From NCBI RefSeq assembly GCF_016802865.1, contig NZ_JAEVHM010000007.1:1-64000 (forward strand): a stretch of 64,000 bases of DNA, written 5' to 3'. Below, piece by piece: positions 28,801 through 42,092 of the stretch. The first letter of the stretch is position 1; the number at the start of each line of letters is the position of its first letter. The notes below the pieces were generated by a model. The model was not told the DNA's origin. It saw only the letters and a list, made by a program, of their open reading frames with translations, and made no database searches. The position numbers and the translations under genes are program-made. The stretch comes from Micromonospora parastrephiae (GTDB lineage: Bacteria; Actinomycetota; Actinomycetes; Mycobacteriales; Micromonosporaceae).

Positions 28801-29615
28801 ACTTCTTCGTCTGCTCGACGCACGACTGGATCCTGTTCTTCACGAACAAGGGGCGCGTGTACCGGGCCAAGGCGTACGAGCTGCCGGAGGCCAGTAGGGT
28901 AGCCAAGGGCCAACACGTGGCCAATCTGCTCGCCTTCCTACCCGACGAGCAGATCGCGCAGATCATCGAAATCCCGAACTACCAGGTAGCCCCCTATCTG
29001 GTACTGGCCACGAAGAACGGCCTGGTGAAGAAGACGCGGCTCGAGGAGTTCGACTCCAACCGTTCCGGCGGCATCATCGCGATCAACCTGCGCGATGAGG
29101 ACGAGCTGGTCGGTGCTGCTCTGGTGGCGCCGGAGAACGACCTGCTGCTGGTCTCCAAGAAGGCGCAGGCGATCCGGTTCAACGCCTCCGACGAGGCGCT
29201 GCGGCCGATGGGCCGTGCCACCTCGGGCGTGATCGGCATGCGCTTCACGGACGACGACGTCCTGCTCGCCATGGAGGTCGTTCGGGAGGGCCTGGACGTT
29301 CTGGTGGCGACGAACGGGGGATACGCGAAACGTACCCCGATCGAGGAATACCCGGTGCAGGGCCGGGGAGGTAAGGGCGTGTTGACTGCGAAGATCACCG
29401 AACGGCGCGGTGGTCTGGTTGGCGCGGTGGTGATCGACCCGGACGACGAACTCTTCGCGATCACCAGCAACGGTGGTGTCATCCGGACTCCGGTGAAGCC
29501 TGTACGCCGTACGCGTGACCGGAACACAATGGGGGTCAAGCTGATGGACCTCCCGGACGGCGTGACTATCGTGGCGATTGCTCGCAATGCCGACGAGCCT
29601 GACGAACAGGACTAG
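25833..29615 (+). CDS. gyrA: DNA gyrase subunit A carrying an intein
   Basis: A 1260-residue precursor; removing the intein leaves an 840-residue GyrA of normal length. The N-extein has [23 protein letters not shown] and the quinolone-determining region [17 protein letters not shown]. It ends at Y142, the tyrosine that attacks DNA. The C-extein resumes at T563 ([29 protein letters not shown]) and has the GyrA-box QRRGGKG and beta-pinwheel repeats at the C-terminus. The intein must splice out before the active site can form. GTG 25833 follows TAAGGG. The DUF3566 gene begins 4 bases after the stop. Confidence 0.97.
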   Translation: MTDSPESTPNEPEVPAEAIAAVVAHDRIEPVGLEVEMQRSYLDYAMSVIVGRALPDVRDGLKPVHRKILYAMFDSGYRPDRGYVKCSRVVGDVMGQFHPHGDSAIYDALVRMAQPWSLRYPLVDGNGNFGSPGNDPAAAMRYCLTGNVRIRAAEGSVRIADVVADAAPSSETDIDLKVRDRNGDLVRASKFFHSGEHPTLRLRTREGYELTGTHNHPVLCLVDVAGVPTLLWKLLAEISPGDRVVLQRSVPDEIGYPMLEHVEAAVLAGAFVSEGWVSPGRAGFNNIDREFFVRVLAAYDLAVGGPRYVSERVIASGSNLHELDVQDLTALRTSLLGDLVGARSAAKFVPEFVWQGPAAVKRAFLQALFEGDGSSSLLPRNTMQISYSTRSERLAAEVQQLLLEFGVISRQTRYDDGEIKVVVTNRRDARIFAAHVGFLGRKQAKLEAELAQVPASSTALSSDHVPLVGNFIREHGAQRWTERDWLRRHNVDRVERWERDRDEIAARITNTEVLDVVEPLVDGRFYYAEVAQITDAGVQPVYSVRVDTDDHSFVSDGFVSHNTECKLDPLAMEMLRDIDEDTVDLQDNYDGRAKEPTILPSRIPNLLVNGSEGIAVGMATKIPPHNLREIGAAVQWCLEHPEEDEETTLEALLGIVKGPDFPTHGLIVGTTAIQDAYRTGRGSIRMRAVVEVEEDKRGRPCLVVSELPYQVNPDNLAERIAELIKEGKLAGIADIRDESSGRTGMRIVLVLKRDAVAKVVLNNLYKHTQLQETFGANMLALVDGVPRTLNLAQFIRYYVEHQIDVIRRRTAFRLRKAEERAHILRGLAKALDALDEVIALIRRSPTVDDARQGLIRLLEIDEIQATAILDMQLRRLAALERQRIVDDLTKLEIEIADLKDILAKPERQRRIVSEELGEIVAKWGDERRTQIIPFDGEVSMEDLIAREDVVVTITRTGYAKRTKVDLYRSQRRGGKGVSGATLRQDDIVSHFFVCSTHDWILFFTNKGRVYRAKAYELPEASRVAKGQHVANLLAFLPDEQIAQIIEIPNYQVAPYLVLATKNGLVKKTRLEEFDSNRSGGIIAINLRDEDELVGAALVAPENDLLLVSKKAQAIRFNASDEALRPMGRATSGVIGMRFTDDDVLLAMEVVREGLDVLVATNGGYAKRTPIEEYPVQGRGGKGVLTAKITERRGGLVGAVVIDPDDELFAITSNGGVIRTPVKPVRRTRDRNTMGVKLMDLPDGVTIVAIARNADEPDEQD
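26259..27518 (+). other. Intein in GyrA (420 residues, splicing plus homing endonuclease)
   Basis: Residues 143-562 of the precursor. It begins with Cys (CLTGNVRIR, block A), has the block B histidine in [10 protein letters not shown], and ends [12 protein letters not shown] (blocks F/G, penultimate His and last Asn). The first C-extein residue is Thr. Two LAGLIDADG-type motifs are visible, [10 protein letters not shown] and [10 protein letters not shown], so a DOD homing endonuclease domain is still recognisable. The insertion point, directly after the catalytic Tyr, is the site used by mycobacterial gyrA inteins, which have similar size (family knowledge). The frame is intact throughout. 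Confidence 0.95.
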
Positions 29616-29619
29616 TTGA

Positions 29620-30516
29620 ATGACGGAGACACAGGCGAAGTCGGGGAACACGGGGACCTCGGCCAACCCGGTCGACGAGGAGGCCGCCAAGGGCGGCACA
29701 CCAGCGACCGGCCGCGCGGCCGTGGGCCGGGCAACGGTCCCCGCCGACGCGCCTGCCCCGAAATTCACCCGGGCTCCCGGTATGACACCCCCACCGGAGC
29801 CCGGCGAGGACAGCGGGCCGGGCGACAACACCGAGACGGCTGGTGCCGAGGCCCCGACGTCCGCGGTCACGCCCCCGGCAACGGCGGCGACGCCGGCCCG
29901 CCCGACGACCACACAACCGATCAGTGCCCGGCCCGGTCAGGCGACGTCCGCCGGGACCACCGGCACCCAGCCCCGGATCACGCCCGGCATGACCCAGCCG
30001 GACGCGGGGCGGGGCGGCGGTACCGGCCGGCCAGCCAGCGGCGGTGGGCTGCCGCCGGGCATCGGTAACCCGTCGGCCGTCGGGGCGGCCCGGGTCGGCG
30101 ACGCGGTACGCGCTGCGCGTACCTCGGTCAGCTCGGCCGCGTCCCGCGGGCCGCGCCGGGCCCGGCTGAACCTCAAGCGGATCGACCCCTGGTCCGTGAT
30201 GAAGTTCGCGTTCGCCGTGTCGGTGGTGCTGTTCATCGTCGTGGTGGTCGCCACGTCGGTGCTCTACCTGGCGTTGGACGCGATGGGCGTGTTCCAGAGC
30301 GTCAACGACAGCCTGAGCGACCTGGTCAACGCCGGCGGTGGGCAGAGCACCAACGGCTTCCAGATCACCGCCAAGGGCGTCATCCTCAGCTCGGCGCTGA
30401 TCGGCCTGGTCAACGTGGTGCTGTTCACCGCGCTGGCCACGCTGGGAGCGTTCGTCTACAACGTCTGCGCCGACCTGGTCGGCGGGATCGAGCTGACCCT
30501 CGCCGAGCGGGACTGA
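29620..30516 (+). CDS. DUF3566 membrane protein
   Basis: 298 residues. Residues 1-180 are disordered Pro/Thr/Gly-rich cytoplasmic sequence. The C-terminal DUF3566 domain has two membrane helices (VMKFAFAVSVVLFIVVVVATSVLYLAL and ILSSALIGLVNVVLFTALATLGAFVYNV) and ends GGIELTLAERD. It always follows gyrA in actinobacteria (Rv0007 position). Its function is unknown, though a role at the membrane in division or envelope assembly has been suggested for relatives. ATG 29620 is 4 bases after the gyrA stop, so translation is probably coupled. Confidence 0.9.
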   Translation: MTETQAKSGNTGTSANPVDEEAAKGGTPATGRAAVGRATVPADAPAPKFTRAPGMTPPPEPGEDSGPGDNTETAGAEAPTSAVTPPATAATPARPTTTQPISARPGQATSAGTTGTQPRITPGMTQPDAGRGGGTGRPASGGGLPPGIGNPSAVGAARVGDAVRAARTSVSSAASRGPRRARLNLKRIDPWSVMKFAFAVSVVLFIVVVVATSVLYLALDAMGVFQSVNDSLSDLVNAGGGQSTNGFQITAKGVILSSALIGLVNVVLFTALATLGAFVYNVCADLVGGIELTLAERD

Positions 30517-30521
30517 GTGAT

Positions 30522-30582
30522 CGGGACGCCGGGGCACCGCGGAAAGCGGTCGCTCCGGCGTCCCGTACTCGGGTAGGTTTTT
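30522..30582 (+). terminator. Terminator after the gyrA operon
   Basis: Outer arms CGGGACGCCGG (30522-30532) and CCGGCGTCCCG (30555-30565) pair perfectly. An inner ACCGC/GCGGT stem is nested inside. A TTTTT run follows at about 30578. Confidence 0.75.
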
Positions 30583-30667
30583 GCAGGCGGCGACGGCCCG
30601 GCTCGCAAGCACGGACCCCGATTTGGGGCCGGCTCGGCAGATGGGTTAATCTTGCTCGTCGCAACGC

Positions 30668-30741
30668 GGGGCTATAGCTCAGTCGGTTAGAGCGCAGAGC
30701 TGATAACTCTGAGGTCGATGGTTCGATTCCATCTAGCCCCA
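30668..30741 (+). tRNA. tRNA-Ile (GAT)
   Basis: 74 bases with a complete cloverleaf: acceptor GGGGCTA/TAGCCCC, D-arm AGCTCAGTCGGTTAGAGC, anticodon GAT at 30702-30704, T-arm GGTTCGATTCC, discriminator A. CCA is not fully encoded (A-CC-G follows). Confidence 0.98.
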
Positions 30742-30783
30742 CCGCATAACGTCCGACGGTAGTCGAGCGCAAGGGGTCGCCCC

Positions 30784-30912
30784 ATGTTCAAGAAGCTGCT
30801 GATTCTTGCCGGCGTCGTCGGCGTGGCCGCCGTCGTCTACAACAAGGTCAAGGCCTCGAACGACGAGCGTGCCCTGTGGCACGAGGCGACCACCGCGCCC
30901 GACCTGCGCTGA
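30784..30912 (+). CDS. Small conserved-type membrane-anchored protein between two tRNAs
   Basis: 42 residues: opens MFKKLLILAGVVGVAAVVYNK with one hydrophobic helix (residues 5-19), then a charged tail ending in LWHEATTAPDLR. AAGGGG lies 9 bases before ATG 30784. Similar mini-proteins occur at this spot in other actinobacteria as far as I recall. The function is unknown. Confidence 0.7.
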   Translation: MFKKLLILAGVVGVAAVVYNKVKASNDERALWHEATTAPDLR

Positions 30913-30951
30913 CGTCCGGCCCGGCGGCGAACGATCGGCGGCGCCGCCCAC

Positions 30952-31027
30952 GGGGCCCTAGCTCAACTGGCAGAGCACTGCCTTTGCAAGGCAGGGGTTA
31001 GGGGTTCGAGTCCCCTGGGCTCCACCA
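30952..31027 (+). tRNA. tRNA-Ala (TGC)
   Basis: 76 bases including an encoded CCA end. Acceptor GGGGCCC/GGGCTCC has one G-T pair. The anticodon TGC is at 30985-30987 and the T-arm is GGTTCGAGTCC. It sits next to a recombinase remnant. Confidence 0.98.
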
Positions 31028-31070
31028 GCACTTTCCTTGGTTGATCTCGCTGTCGAGTACAGCCAGGTGG

Positions 31071-31283
31071 TCACGCCGTTGCCTCCTTTTCCCGTACGCG
31101 ATCGATGGCCGAAGCAGCCCGACGAGCACGCGCCGGCGGAACGTGGCCGTAGGTGTCGGCCGTCATCCCGATCGTGGAGTCGCCCGGCAGTTCCATGATG
31201 TTCATCGCCGGGTCCTGGGCCCAGCCACGACGAACGCCGCTGGCCGCTGCACCCAGCTCACTGAGCCGATGTGTCGAATCGCA
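31071..31283 (-). pseudogene. C-terminal remnant of a tyrosine recombinase (phage-type integrase)
   Basis: On the minus strand, continuing in frame after the NUDIX stop, the sequence reads MNIMELPGDSTIGMTADTYGHV and then an Arg/Ala-rich tail ending EKEATA, stop at 31071. GxSTIGMTADTYGHV is the conserved C-terminal box of tyrosine integrases with the nucleophilic Tyr. The usual LGH before STIGM reads PGD here, and the catalytic core upstream is absent. It lies 44 bases from tRNA-Ala, a classic integration site, so it is the scar of an integrated element. No direct repeat of the tRNA 3' end was found nearby. Confidence 0.75.
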
Positions 31284-31787
31284 TCACCTGCTTGACGAAT
31301 CCGTCCCAGCACATGCACGACAGCCGGCCTTGGTTCCTCGGTCGTCCTGGTTGGAGTCGGTGACATCTGAGTGCCTGCGGGCGCACTCAAATTCCGGCAG
31401 CGAACGAACCATCGCCGCCAAGACGCCATGCGCGAGGGGAAGGCTGCCCAGCTCGCTGATCCCGACCCAGGCGATGTCGTCATGCTCGTCAGGTGCACGG
31501 TTGGTCGGAGAGCCAACCCAGTCTCCAACTTGCCAGACGCCCACGTGAAGAGCGTCCTCACCACTGCCGGCATGCAAGACGCCCAACCGTGAAGCGGACT
31601 CCGCCACGATGTGAACACCGAGCTCCTCGTGCATCTCACGCGCGAGGGCCTGTAGTTCCGACTCACCCGCTTCGACCTGCCCCCCGGGCAGATCCCAAAC
31701 ATCTGGGTATGCCCGTTTGGTCGGCCTGCGGTGTACTAGCAGAACCGCGCCATTTTCAACGAGTGCGCCTGTGACAACGACATGCAT
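31284..31787 (-). CDS. NUDIX hydrolase
   Basis: 167 residues with a perfect Nudix box: G36, E42, then RE at 50-51, EE at 54-55 and G57 (GGQVEAGESELQALA continuing REMHEELGV). These Mg-dependent enzymes cleave nucleoside diphosphates linked to another moiety. MutT-like sanitation is possible, but the substrate is not readable. The C-terminal ~35 residues (RRHSDVTDSNQDDRGTKAG region) are low-complexity and look non-homologous. They may derive from the old insertion. It ends where the integrase remnant begins. Confidence 0.85.
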   Translation of the reverse strand: MHVVVTGALVENGAVLLVHRRPTKRAYPDVWDLPGGQVEAGESELQALAREMHEELGVHIVAESASRLGVLHAGSGEDALHVGVWQVGDWVGSPTNRAPDEHDDIAWVGISELGSLPLAHGVLAAMVRSLPEFECARRHSDVTDSNQDDRGTKAGCRACAGTDSSSR

Positions 31788-31896
31788 GGCGGGATTAGAG
31801 CACGGGGATAGGACAAGCTCGCCCCAGCCGAAGGGGACGCCTACGCGTCCGGATCTGCCGCCATGACAGCGGTGATGATCTCAGTAGGATGCTGAG

Positions 31897-32583
31897 ATGT
31901 CTCGGCCAGTGATCTTCGATCTCTTCCATACCTTGATTCACGGGGCCGACGAGGAGCGTGACCGGGTAGTCGGCGAGATGGCGGTCATGGTCGGGTTAAC
32001 TCCGGCCGAGCTGGTCGCCGCGTACCACGCCACCTGGCGGGACCGACTGGTCCAGTGGGACGTGGAGGAGACCATCCGCATCCTCGCTGGACGCCTCGGC
32101 GGCACACCAACCAACGAACAGGTGACACGGGCCGGTGAGCATCGGCGAGCCCTCGGACGCCGGGTGCTGGACAGCGTCTCCACCGCCACCTTGGACGTGC
32201 TCGACGCGCTACGCGGCGACGGGCATCCGCTGGCCCTCATCAGCAACGCCACCTCGGACACTGCCGAGGCATGGCCGCAGAGTCCGCTCGCCCACCGGTT
32301 CGATGTCGCGGTCTTCTCCTGCGATGTCGGGCTGGCCAAACCCGACCCGGCGATCTATCACCTTGCTGCCGAGCGCCTGGGTGTCAGGCCGGCGGAGTGC
32401 GTCTTTGTTGGCGACGGCGCAGACGGTGAGCTGGCCGGGGCGGCAGCGGTCGGTATGACCGTCTTCCGGACCACGGAGCACAACGACACCGACCCGGGCT
32501 GGGGCGGGCCGACTTTCCCTGCCCTGGGCGACCTGCCCGGCATGCTCCGAGAGCCGTTCAAGGTCATGGAGCCGGCCGAGTAG
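31897..32583 (+). CDS. HAD-superfamily hydrolase (IA type)
   Basis: 228 residues. Motif I is FDLFHTL (nucleophile D8; the second Asp is replaced by Phe, as in some IA members), motif II ALISNAT, motif III lysine in GLAKPDPAIY, and motif IV VFVGDGADGELAGAAAVGM. A helical cap domain spans about residues 20-95. It is probably a small-molecule phosphatase or related hydrolase. The missing second Asp leaves the chemistry uncertain. It is divergent from the NUDIX gene. The pair is visibly less GC-rich than flanking genes, consistent with acquisition. Confidence 0.82.
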   Translation: MSRPVIFDLFHTLIHGADEERDRVVGEMAVMVGLTPAELVAAYHATWRDRLVQWDVEETIRILAGRLGGTPTNEQVTRAGEHRRALGRRVLDSVSTATLDVLDALRGDGHPLALISNATSDTAEAWPQSPLAHRFDVAVFSCDVGLAKPDPAIYHLAAERLGVRPAECVFVGDGADGELAGAAAVGMTVFRTTEHNDTDPGWGGPTFPALGDLPGMLREPFKVMEPAE

Positions 32584-32784
32584 AGCGGTCAGTACAGCCA
32601 TTCGTACAGCCGAGCCCGTCGACGGACACCGTCCGGGGTCGACGGCAGGCGACACGCTTGAGCCCGCTCGTCCAGACCCCTCACAGGTCAGCCGCACGAT
32701 GCCGACGAAGCTCATCTCCGTGCGGGAGGCCAGCTCCCTCGCCACGGGGATCCCCCGGCGGGACGGCGGGCGGATCGTCGGGTG

Positions 32785-33810
32785 ATGACGACGACGCGGA
32801 TACTCGCCTGGCGCCGAGCGGCCCTCATCTTCTCGGTGGGCTACGGCCTGCTGCGGCTCTACTGGGCGGCCGGTGGTCGCTGGGGCTGGACGGCGTGCGA
32901 CCGTACCGACTCACCCACCGCGGCCGAGGCCGCCGACGGGTGCGGCGCGGCCCAGGTGCCTCACCTTCCGTTTCTCCAGGGGTGGGGCGCCGTGCTGCTC
33001 AGTGGGCTCCTCATCGCCACGGCGGTGTTCGCCGTACGACGGAGCGGTCGCCCGGCGTCGGTCGCCGCTGCTGCGGCAGCCGTCCCGCTGGTGGTCCTGG
33101 CGTTCCCCGCGCATCTGCTGTTCCAGGTGCCTGCGGGGCTGGCCGGCCGCCCGCTCGACTGGCGCGACGTCGCGGCACGCCTCCTGCTGCTGACCGGCGG
33201 ACTGATATTCGGGGCGGCCGCGACGGTGCCCGCCCGGTGCTCGCACCCCTCTTTTGAAGGTCCGCGAGCGGTGCCGATCTGGGCTCGCCGGTGGGCGTAC
33301 GCGGGATTCCTCGTGCCGGTCCTCGGCTTCTCGGTGCCACACGCGCTGTGGCTGATGGGCGTGCCGTTCGGCATTTCGGCGGAGATGATCCGCGCGGTCA
33401 GGGACGACCTGAGCTGGACCATCGGACTGTCGATAACCCTGGCGCCACTGGCCGGTGGCGTGCTCACCCTTGGGCTGGCGCAGCGCTGGGGCCAGGTCTT
33501 TCCGCGCTGGCTGCCGATCCTGAGCGCCCGCCGTGTGCCCCGGGCGCTGGCGCTCGTCCCCGCCACCGTGATCGCGTTGGCGCTGGTCGCGTACGGCCTG
33601 ATCGGGATCTGGGTGATCGGGTCGGGACTCGCCGAGGGAACCACCAGTTGGTCGAAGCTGGCGGACGGTTGGGTGGCGGCCGGCACCGTGCTGGTCTTCC
33701 TCGCCTGGGGCTGCTGCCTGGCGGTCGCCACGTACGGGTACCACCGGGCCACCGTGTCGACCTGCGTGGCGTGCGATCCGTCGCCGATGCACCCGGTCCG
33801 CGCCAACTGA
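32785..33810 (+). CDS. Hypothetical polytopic membrane protein
   Basis: About 341 residues with roughly eight hydrophobic helices, for example LIFSVGYGLLRLYWAAG, GAVLLSGLLIATAVFAV, AAAAVPLVVLAFPAHLLFQVP, LLLLTGGLIFGAAATV and IALALVAYGLIGIWVIGSG. Cysteines occur in the first loop and the C-terminus (TCVACDPSP). It is not recognised as a transporter family. ATG 32785 was preferred over GTG 32782, with GGCGGGCGG upstream. Confidence 0.7.
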   Translation: MTTTRILAWRRAALIFSVGYGLLRLYWAAGGRWGWTACDRTDSPTAAEAADGCGAAQVPHLPFLQGWGAVLLSGLLIATAVFAVRRSGRPASVAAAAAAVPLVVLAFPAHLLFQVPAGLAGRPLDWRDVAARLLLLTGGLIFGAAATVPARCSHPSFEGPRAVPIWARRWAYAGFLVPVLGFSVPHALWLMGVPFGISAEMIRAVRDDLSWTIGLSITLAPLAGGVLTLGLAQRWGQVFPRWLPILSARRVPRALALVPATVIALALVAYGLIGIWVIGSGLAEGTTSWSKLADGWVAAGTVLVFLAWGCCLAVATYGYHRATVSTCVACDPSPMHPVRAN

Positions 33811-33849
33811 TGTCTAGCGTGCCGAGCGCGGTCCGGACATGATCTCCGG

Positions 33850-34158
33850 ATGGATGAGATTCGGACGCCGGTCACCATGCAGCTGTACTGCCGGGTGGAG
33901 GTGCTCGTCACCGATCCCGCGGCGGTCATCGATCTCGCGGTTGGCGACCTCCGGGCGGCCGACATCGACTGGTCCACGGAGGAGGACGACCTCGAAACGG
34001 CGGTCGAGGAGCTGCGGGGGGATCTCGCGACCTCTCTGGCGGGTGTGGTGGACATCAGCCAACTCGGCGAAGACATCCCGGGGGTGGAGTTTCGCGGCGG
34101 TCTCTGCTGGGCGGAGCAGGGACCGGCCCGGGACCCGTTTCGCCCGGCAGAGGGGTGA
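33850..34158 (+). CDS. Hypothetical acidic protein
   Basis: A 102-residue soluble protein starting MDEIRTPVTMQLYCRVEVLVTDPAAVIDLAV. It is acidic in the middle (STEEDDLETAVEELRGDLA). It has the look of a small conserved actinobacterial protein but I do not recognise it. It lies 80 bases upstream of the CBS protein on the same strand. Confidence 0.65.
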   Translation: MDEIRTPVTMQLYCRVEVLVTDPAAVIDLAVGDLRAADIDWSTEEDDLETAVEELRGDLATSLAGVVDISQLGEDIPGVEFRGGLCWAEQGPARDPFRPAEG

Positions 34159-34237
34159 GGGCGGGACTTGCGGCATGGTCGGCATCGACCGGGGTAGAGG
34201 GAAGGCACCACACCCCCCGGAAATGAGGTTCAGACCA

Positions 34238-34657
34238 ATGCCGACCGCACGCGAGATCATGACGAACGACGTGACCTGTGTCCGCGAGCAGGACGACCTG
34301 ATGTCCGCCGCCAGACGGATGGCCGAGCTGGGGGTCGGTTCGCTCCCGATCTGCGGTGACGACAACCGGCTGAAGGGCATGCTGACCGACCGCGACATCG
34401 TGGTGAAGGTGCTGGCGGAGGGTCGTGACCCGGCCAAGGTGACCGCGGGTGAGTTGGCTCAGGGCGAGGTGGTGACCATCGGCGCGGACGACGACGCGGC
34501 CGAGATCCTGCGCACCATGGGCCAGCACAAGGTCCGCCGGCTGCCCGTGATCGACGGTCACGAGTTGGTGGGCATCGTGGCTGTGGCCGACGTGGCACGC
34601 GCCCTGCCCGAGCGTCCGGTTGGTGACCTCATCGAGGCCATCTCCGAGCGCAGCTAA
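34238..34657 (+). CDS. CBS-domain pair protein (Hrp1-like)
   Basis: 139 residues forming two CBS motifs: MTNDVTCVREQDDLMSAARRMAELGVGSLPICGDDNRLKGMLTDRDIV (1) and VVTIGADDDAAEILRTMGQHKVRRLPVIDGHELVGIVAVADVARAL (2). It probably binds adenosyl nucleotides and senses energy state. The stand-alone architecture resembles hypoxic response protein 1 of mycobacteria (inference). ATG 34238 was chosen; an upstream in-frame ATG 34223 overlaps what looks like the ribosome site. A paralogue is encoded at 45715-46140. Confidence 0.88.
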   Translation: MPTAREIMTNDVTCVREQDDLMSAARRMAELGVGSLPICGDDNRLKGMLTDRDIVVKVLAEGRDPAKVTAGELAQGEVVTIGADDDAAEILRTMGQHKVRRLPVIDGHELVGIVAVADVARALPERPVGDLIEAISERS

Positions 34658-34783
34658 CCGTCGCACCTGTCATTGATCGCCGCCACCGGTTCGCCGGCGG
34701 GCGGCGATCGCGATGTCCGGTGACCCGCGCCGGCCGCCCGACAGGTCGTGGTGCGGTGGGTCGACGAAACCCGCGGGCGACGG

Positions 34784-35584
34784 TCAGGCGGGCGGGGTGA
34801 GGGGGAGGGTCTCGCCGCGGGCGATCGTGCGTACCTGCTTCACCCAGCCGCGCTGACGGGCCTCGTCGACGAAGTGTGCCAGCGGGGATCGGAACACCGG
34901 GTAGTCGTCGTAGTGGATCGGCACGGTCAGCTTCGGCCGCACCAGCTCCACCAGGTCGGCGCCGTGCTGGGCATCCATGGTGAGCAGGATTCCGGCGACC
35001 TTCGTGCCGCCGAGGTGGATCAGCATCGCGTCGATGTCCGGGTACCGCTCGGGAATGGCGGTGAGCAGCGGCTCGTTCAGCGTGTCCCCGGTGACGTACA
35101 GCCGGAACTCGCGCTGACCGGCGCGCTCCACGTCGATCATCGTGCCCATCACGTCGGGCAACAGCCGGTCCACGGCCCCCGGGCCGTGCTTGCCGGGCAT
35201 CGAGGTCAGCCGCACCGTCGTACCGTCGCGGTGCAGCTCGCGGGACGACCAGGTCGGCAGGCCCTCTGCGGCCCGGAAGCCCCAGCGGCGCAGCTTGCGC
35301 TCCGCCGCGGGGGTGGTGACGATGGGCAGCGCGCGGTCCAGTTCCCGGCGGGCGACCCGATCGAAGTGGTCACCGTGCAGATGGGAGAGGACCACCGCGT
35401 CCAGCTCGGGGAGTTGGGCGATCCGCAGCGCGGGGTCCGTGCGGCGGCGCGACCACAAACCCTTACCCAGGTACGCCCGTTGGCCCCGATGCAGGAAGTT
35501 CGGGTCGGTCAGCAGGGTGAACCCGCCCAGTCTCAGCACCGTCGTCGCGGTGCCGACGAACGTCACCTGTGGTTGCTCCGCCAT
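34784..35584 (-). CDS. MBL-fold metallo-hydrolase (UlaG/RomA-like)
   Basis: 267 residues with the metal-binding signature SHLHGDHFD near residue 77 and the later YVTGDTLNEP and IHYDDYPVF segments. It opens VTFVGTATTVLRLGGFTLLTDPNF, typical of the UlaG/NAPE-PLD-like branch of the metallo-beta-lactamase fold. The substrate is unknown. ATG 35584 has a perfect GGAGGAGGTGAG site. It is directly downstream of the P-type ATPase on the same strand (62 bases), so cotranscription is likely. Confidence 0.85.
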   Translation of the reverse strand: MAEQPQVTFVGTATTVLRLGGFTLLTDPNFLHRGQRAYLGKGLWSRRRTDPALRIAQLPELDAVVLSHLHGDHFDRVARRELDRALPIVTTPAAERKLRRWGFRAAEGLPTWSSRELHRDGTTVRLTSMPGKHGPGAVDRLLPDVMGTMIDVERAGQREFRLYVTGDTLNEPLLTAIPERYPDIDAMLIHLGGTKVAGILLTMDAQHGADLVELVRPKLTVPIHYDDYPVFRSPLAHFVDEARQRGWVKQVRTIARGETLPLTPPA

Positions 35585-35646
35585 CGCGCTCACCTCCTCC
35601 CCGCTGCGGTACCCCCGCTGCTGCCGGCCAAGCGGAGTGACGCGGG

Positions 35647-40117
<4,471 letters not shown>

Positions 40118-40334
40118 CGAGGCGTACGGCTGGACGGACGCCGGCCCGGCTCCCTGTTGATGCTGGTGCTGACCTCGGCCATCTCGCCCTCCCACCGCCT
40201 CACGTCCGGCGGCCTGGCTTCCCGACCTGCCATCCGTTATGCCCTCCGCGCAGCGGAAGTTTCCGGCGTCGTCGGCGCATGGACGAGGCGGGCGGTGGAA
40301 TCCGGCAGCCATCACCGGACATGGGGAGGCCGGA

Positions 40335-40595
40335 ATGAGCACGCTCACCCGACATCTGAACGGGCCGCGGGAGAACGTCAGGATGTACAGCCGGCGGATG
40401 GACCTGCCGATGCTGGGTGAGGTGGCCATGCCCCCACCGGACAAGGTCGCCTACTACGCGGGGCTCGGCGTGCTCGCCGCACTCCAGGTCATCGAGTGGC
40501 CGATCGCCCTGGTGATCACCGCCGGGCATCTTCTGGCCGACCAGCATCTGTCGGGACTGGTGAAGGGCGTCGGGGAGGCGCTCCAGGAGGCCTGA
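40335..40595 (+). CDS. Small hypothetical membrane protein
   Basis: 86 residues starting MSTLTRHLNGPRENVRMYS. One or two hydrophobic segments (YYAGLGVLAALQVIEWPIALVITAGHLLA) are followed by a short amphipathic end. It lies upstream of the P-type ATPase in the divergent orientation and just before an MFS gene. The family is not recognised. Confidence 0.6.
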   Translation: MSTLTRHLNGPRENVRMYSRRMDLPMLGEVAMPPPDKVAYYAGLGVLAALQVIEWPIALVITAGHLLADQHLSGLVKGVGEALQEA

Positions 40596-40653
40596 CGAGA
40601 GCTGGGTCACCGGAGATTGACTTGAATCCGGGTTGAGGTCGCAGGCTCGGTCC

Positions 40654-42038
40654 ATGCCGACCACAGCCGCCACCGCCGTACCGGCCGTGCCGGGTCTGTT
40701 CGCACCACGGCTGAGGGCGATGACGGTGGGCAGCGTCGCGTTGATCTCGCTGCTCGCGTTCGAGGCGCTGGCGGTCGGCACGGCGATGCCGACGGTGGCC
40801 CGCAGTCTGGACGGGCTGGCGTTGTACGGGATCGCCTTCGGTGGCCCGTTCGCCACGAATGTGCTGGCCATGGTGGTGTCCGGTATCTGGTGTGACGCCC
40901 GGGGGCCGCGCGGGCCGATGTGGCACGGGGTCGCCTGGTTCGTGGCGGGGCTCGTGATCGCCGGGACCGCTCCGGTGATGGGTGCGCTGGTCGTCGGCCG
41001 GGTGGTGCAGGGCTTCGGCTCCGGGCTCCTCGCGGTGGCGCTCTACGTGATCGTCGGGCACGCGTACCCGCAGGACCTGCACCGGCGGATCTTCGCCGCG
41101 TTCGCGGCGGCGTGGGTCGTACCGTCGCTGGTCGGGCCGGCGGTGGCCGGCCTGATCGTGGAGCACCTGGGCTGGCGGTGGGTCTTCCTGGCGGTGCCGG
41201 CGGTGGCCGTGCCGGCCGTTCTGCTGATCCACCCCGGCCTGCGGTCGCTCGGCCAGTCGGCGCGACCCGGTTGCCGGCTGGTGCGGCGGCCCGGATCGGT
41301 TGGGCGTGCGGGGCGGCGGTGAGCGCCGCACTGCTGCACATCGGGGGACAGCAGCGCGGCGCGACCGCTGTGGCGCTGATCGCGCTGGCCGTGACCGGTC
41401 TGCTGGTGTGCGCCCCACGCCTGCTGCCGGCGGGGTTCCTCCGGGCGGCCCGCGGCCTGCCCACCGTGATCGGGCTGCGCGGCCTGGCCTCGGCGGCGTT
41501 CGTCGGCGCCGAGGTGGTCATCCCGTTGATGCTCTCCCGGGAACGGGGCCTGTCGCCGACCGCTGCCGGGCTGGTTCTCACCGTCGGCGCGCTGGCCTGG
41601 TCCGCGGGCTCGTGGATTCAGGGCAGGATTCCGGTGCCGGCGTCCCGGGCCAGCCTGCCCCGCGTCGGGCTGAGCTGCATCACCGTCGGCACCGCCACGG
41701 TGGCGTTGTCGGTCCGACCCGAGCTGCCGGTGGCCGTCGCCGTGCTGGGCTGGGCGGTCGCCGGTCTCGGCATGGGGCTGCTCTACCCGTCCCTGTCCGT
41801 GCTCACCCTGGAGCTGTCCGCGCCGGGTGAGCAGGGCCGCAACAGTTCGTCCCTGCAACTGGGCGACTCGCTCTTCGCGGCGACCGTGCTCGCGTTGACC
41901 GGGGCGGTCCTGGCCGCCGGGAGCACGCCCGGCCCGGCCAGCTACGCCGTCACCCTGGCGGTGGCAGCTGGTCTGGCGTTGCTCGGCGCGTTGTTGGCCG
42001 GGCGGGTGGTGGGCGGGAACCCATCCCCGGCCGGGTGA
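40654..42038 (+). CDS. Major facilitator superfamily transporter (frame-disrupted)
   Basis: About 461 residues after adding one base. The N-half has six helices including FEALAVGTAMPTVARSLDG, the motif-A-like GIWCDARGPRGP, and GRVVQGFGSGLLAVALYVIVG. The frame breaks near 41275, after PGLRSLGQSARPG. The C-half resumes AGAAARIGWACGAAVSAALLH and runs to GRVVGGNPSPAG. The 14-helix-like length and motif suggest a drug:proton antiporter type exporter. The substrate is unknown. Total length becomes an exact multiple of three with the extra base. Confidence 0.82.
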
Positions 42039-42092
42039 TCCCCCGGATTCGGTGACGTCCGGACCGCGGTCGGGCCGGAGGATGGCGGGGCG

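Noticed and set aside
25788-28916. Very long minus-strand open frame opposite gyrA
   Set aside because: It is the mirror of gyrA's codon pattern. The protein is Val/Asp/Leu/Gln/Arg-rich with no domain, as expected of high-GC antisense frames.
32699-32785. 28-codon frame MPTKLISVREASSLATGIPRR, resembling an excisionase helix-turn-helix start
   Set aside because: Too short, ends at once and lacks the recognition helix. It could be a scrap of the old element but is not supportable as a gene.
30952-33000. Search for a direct repeat of the tRNA-Ala 3' end as a distal attachment site
   Set aside because: No copy of GGTTCGAGTCCCCTGGGC was found downstream in the window, so element limits cannot be set.
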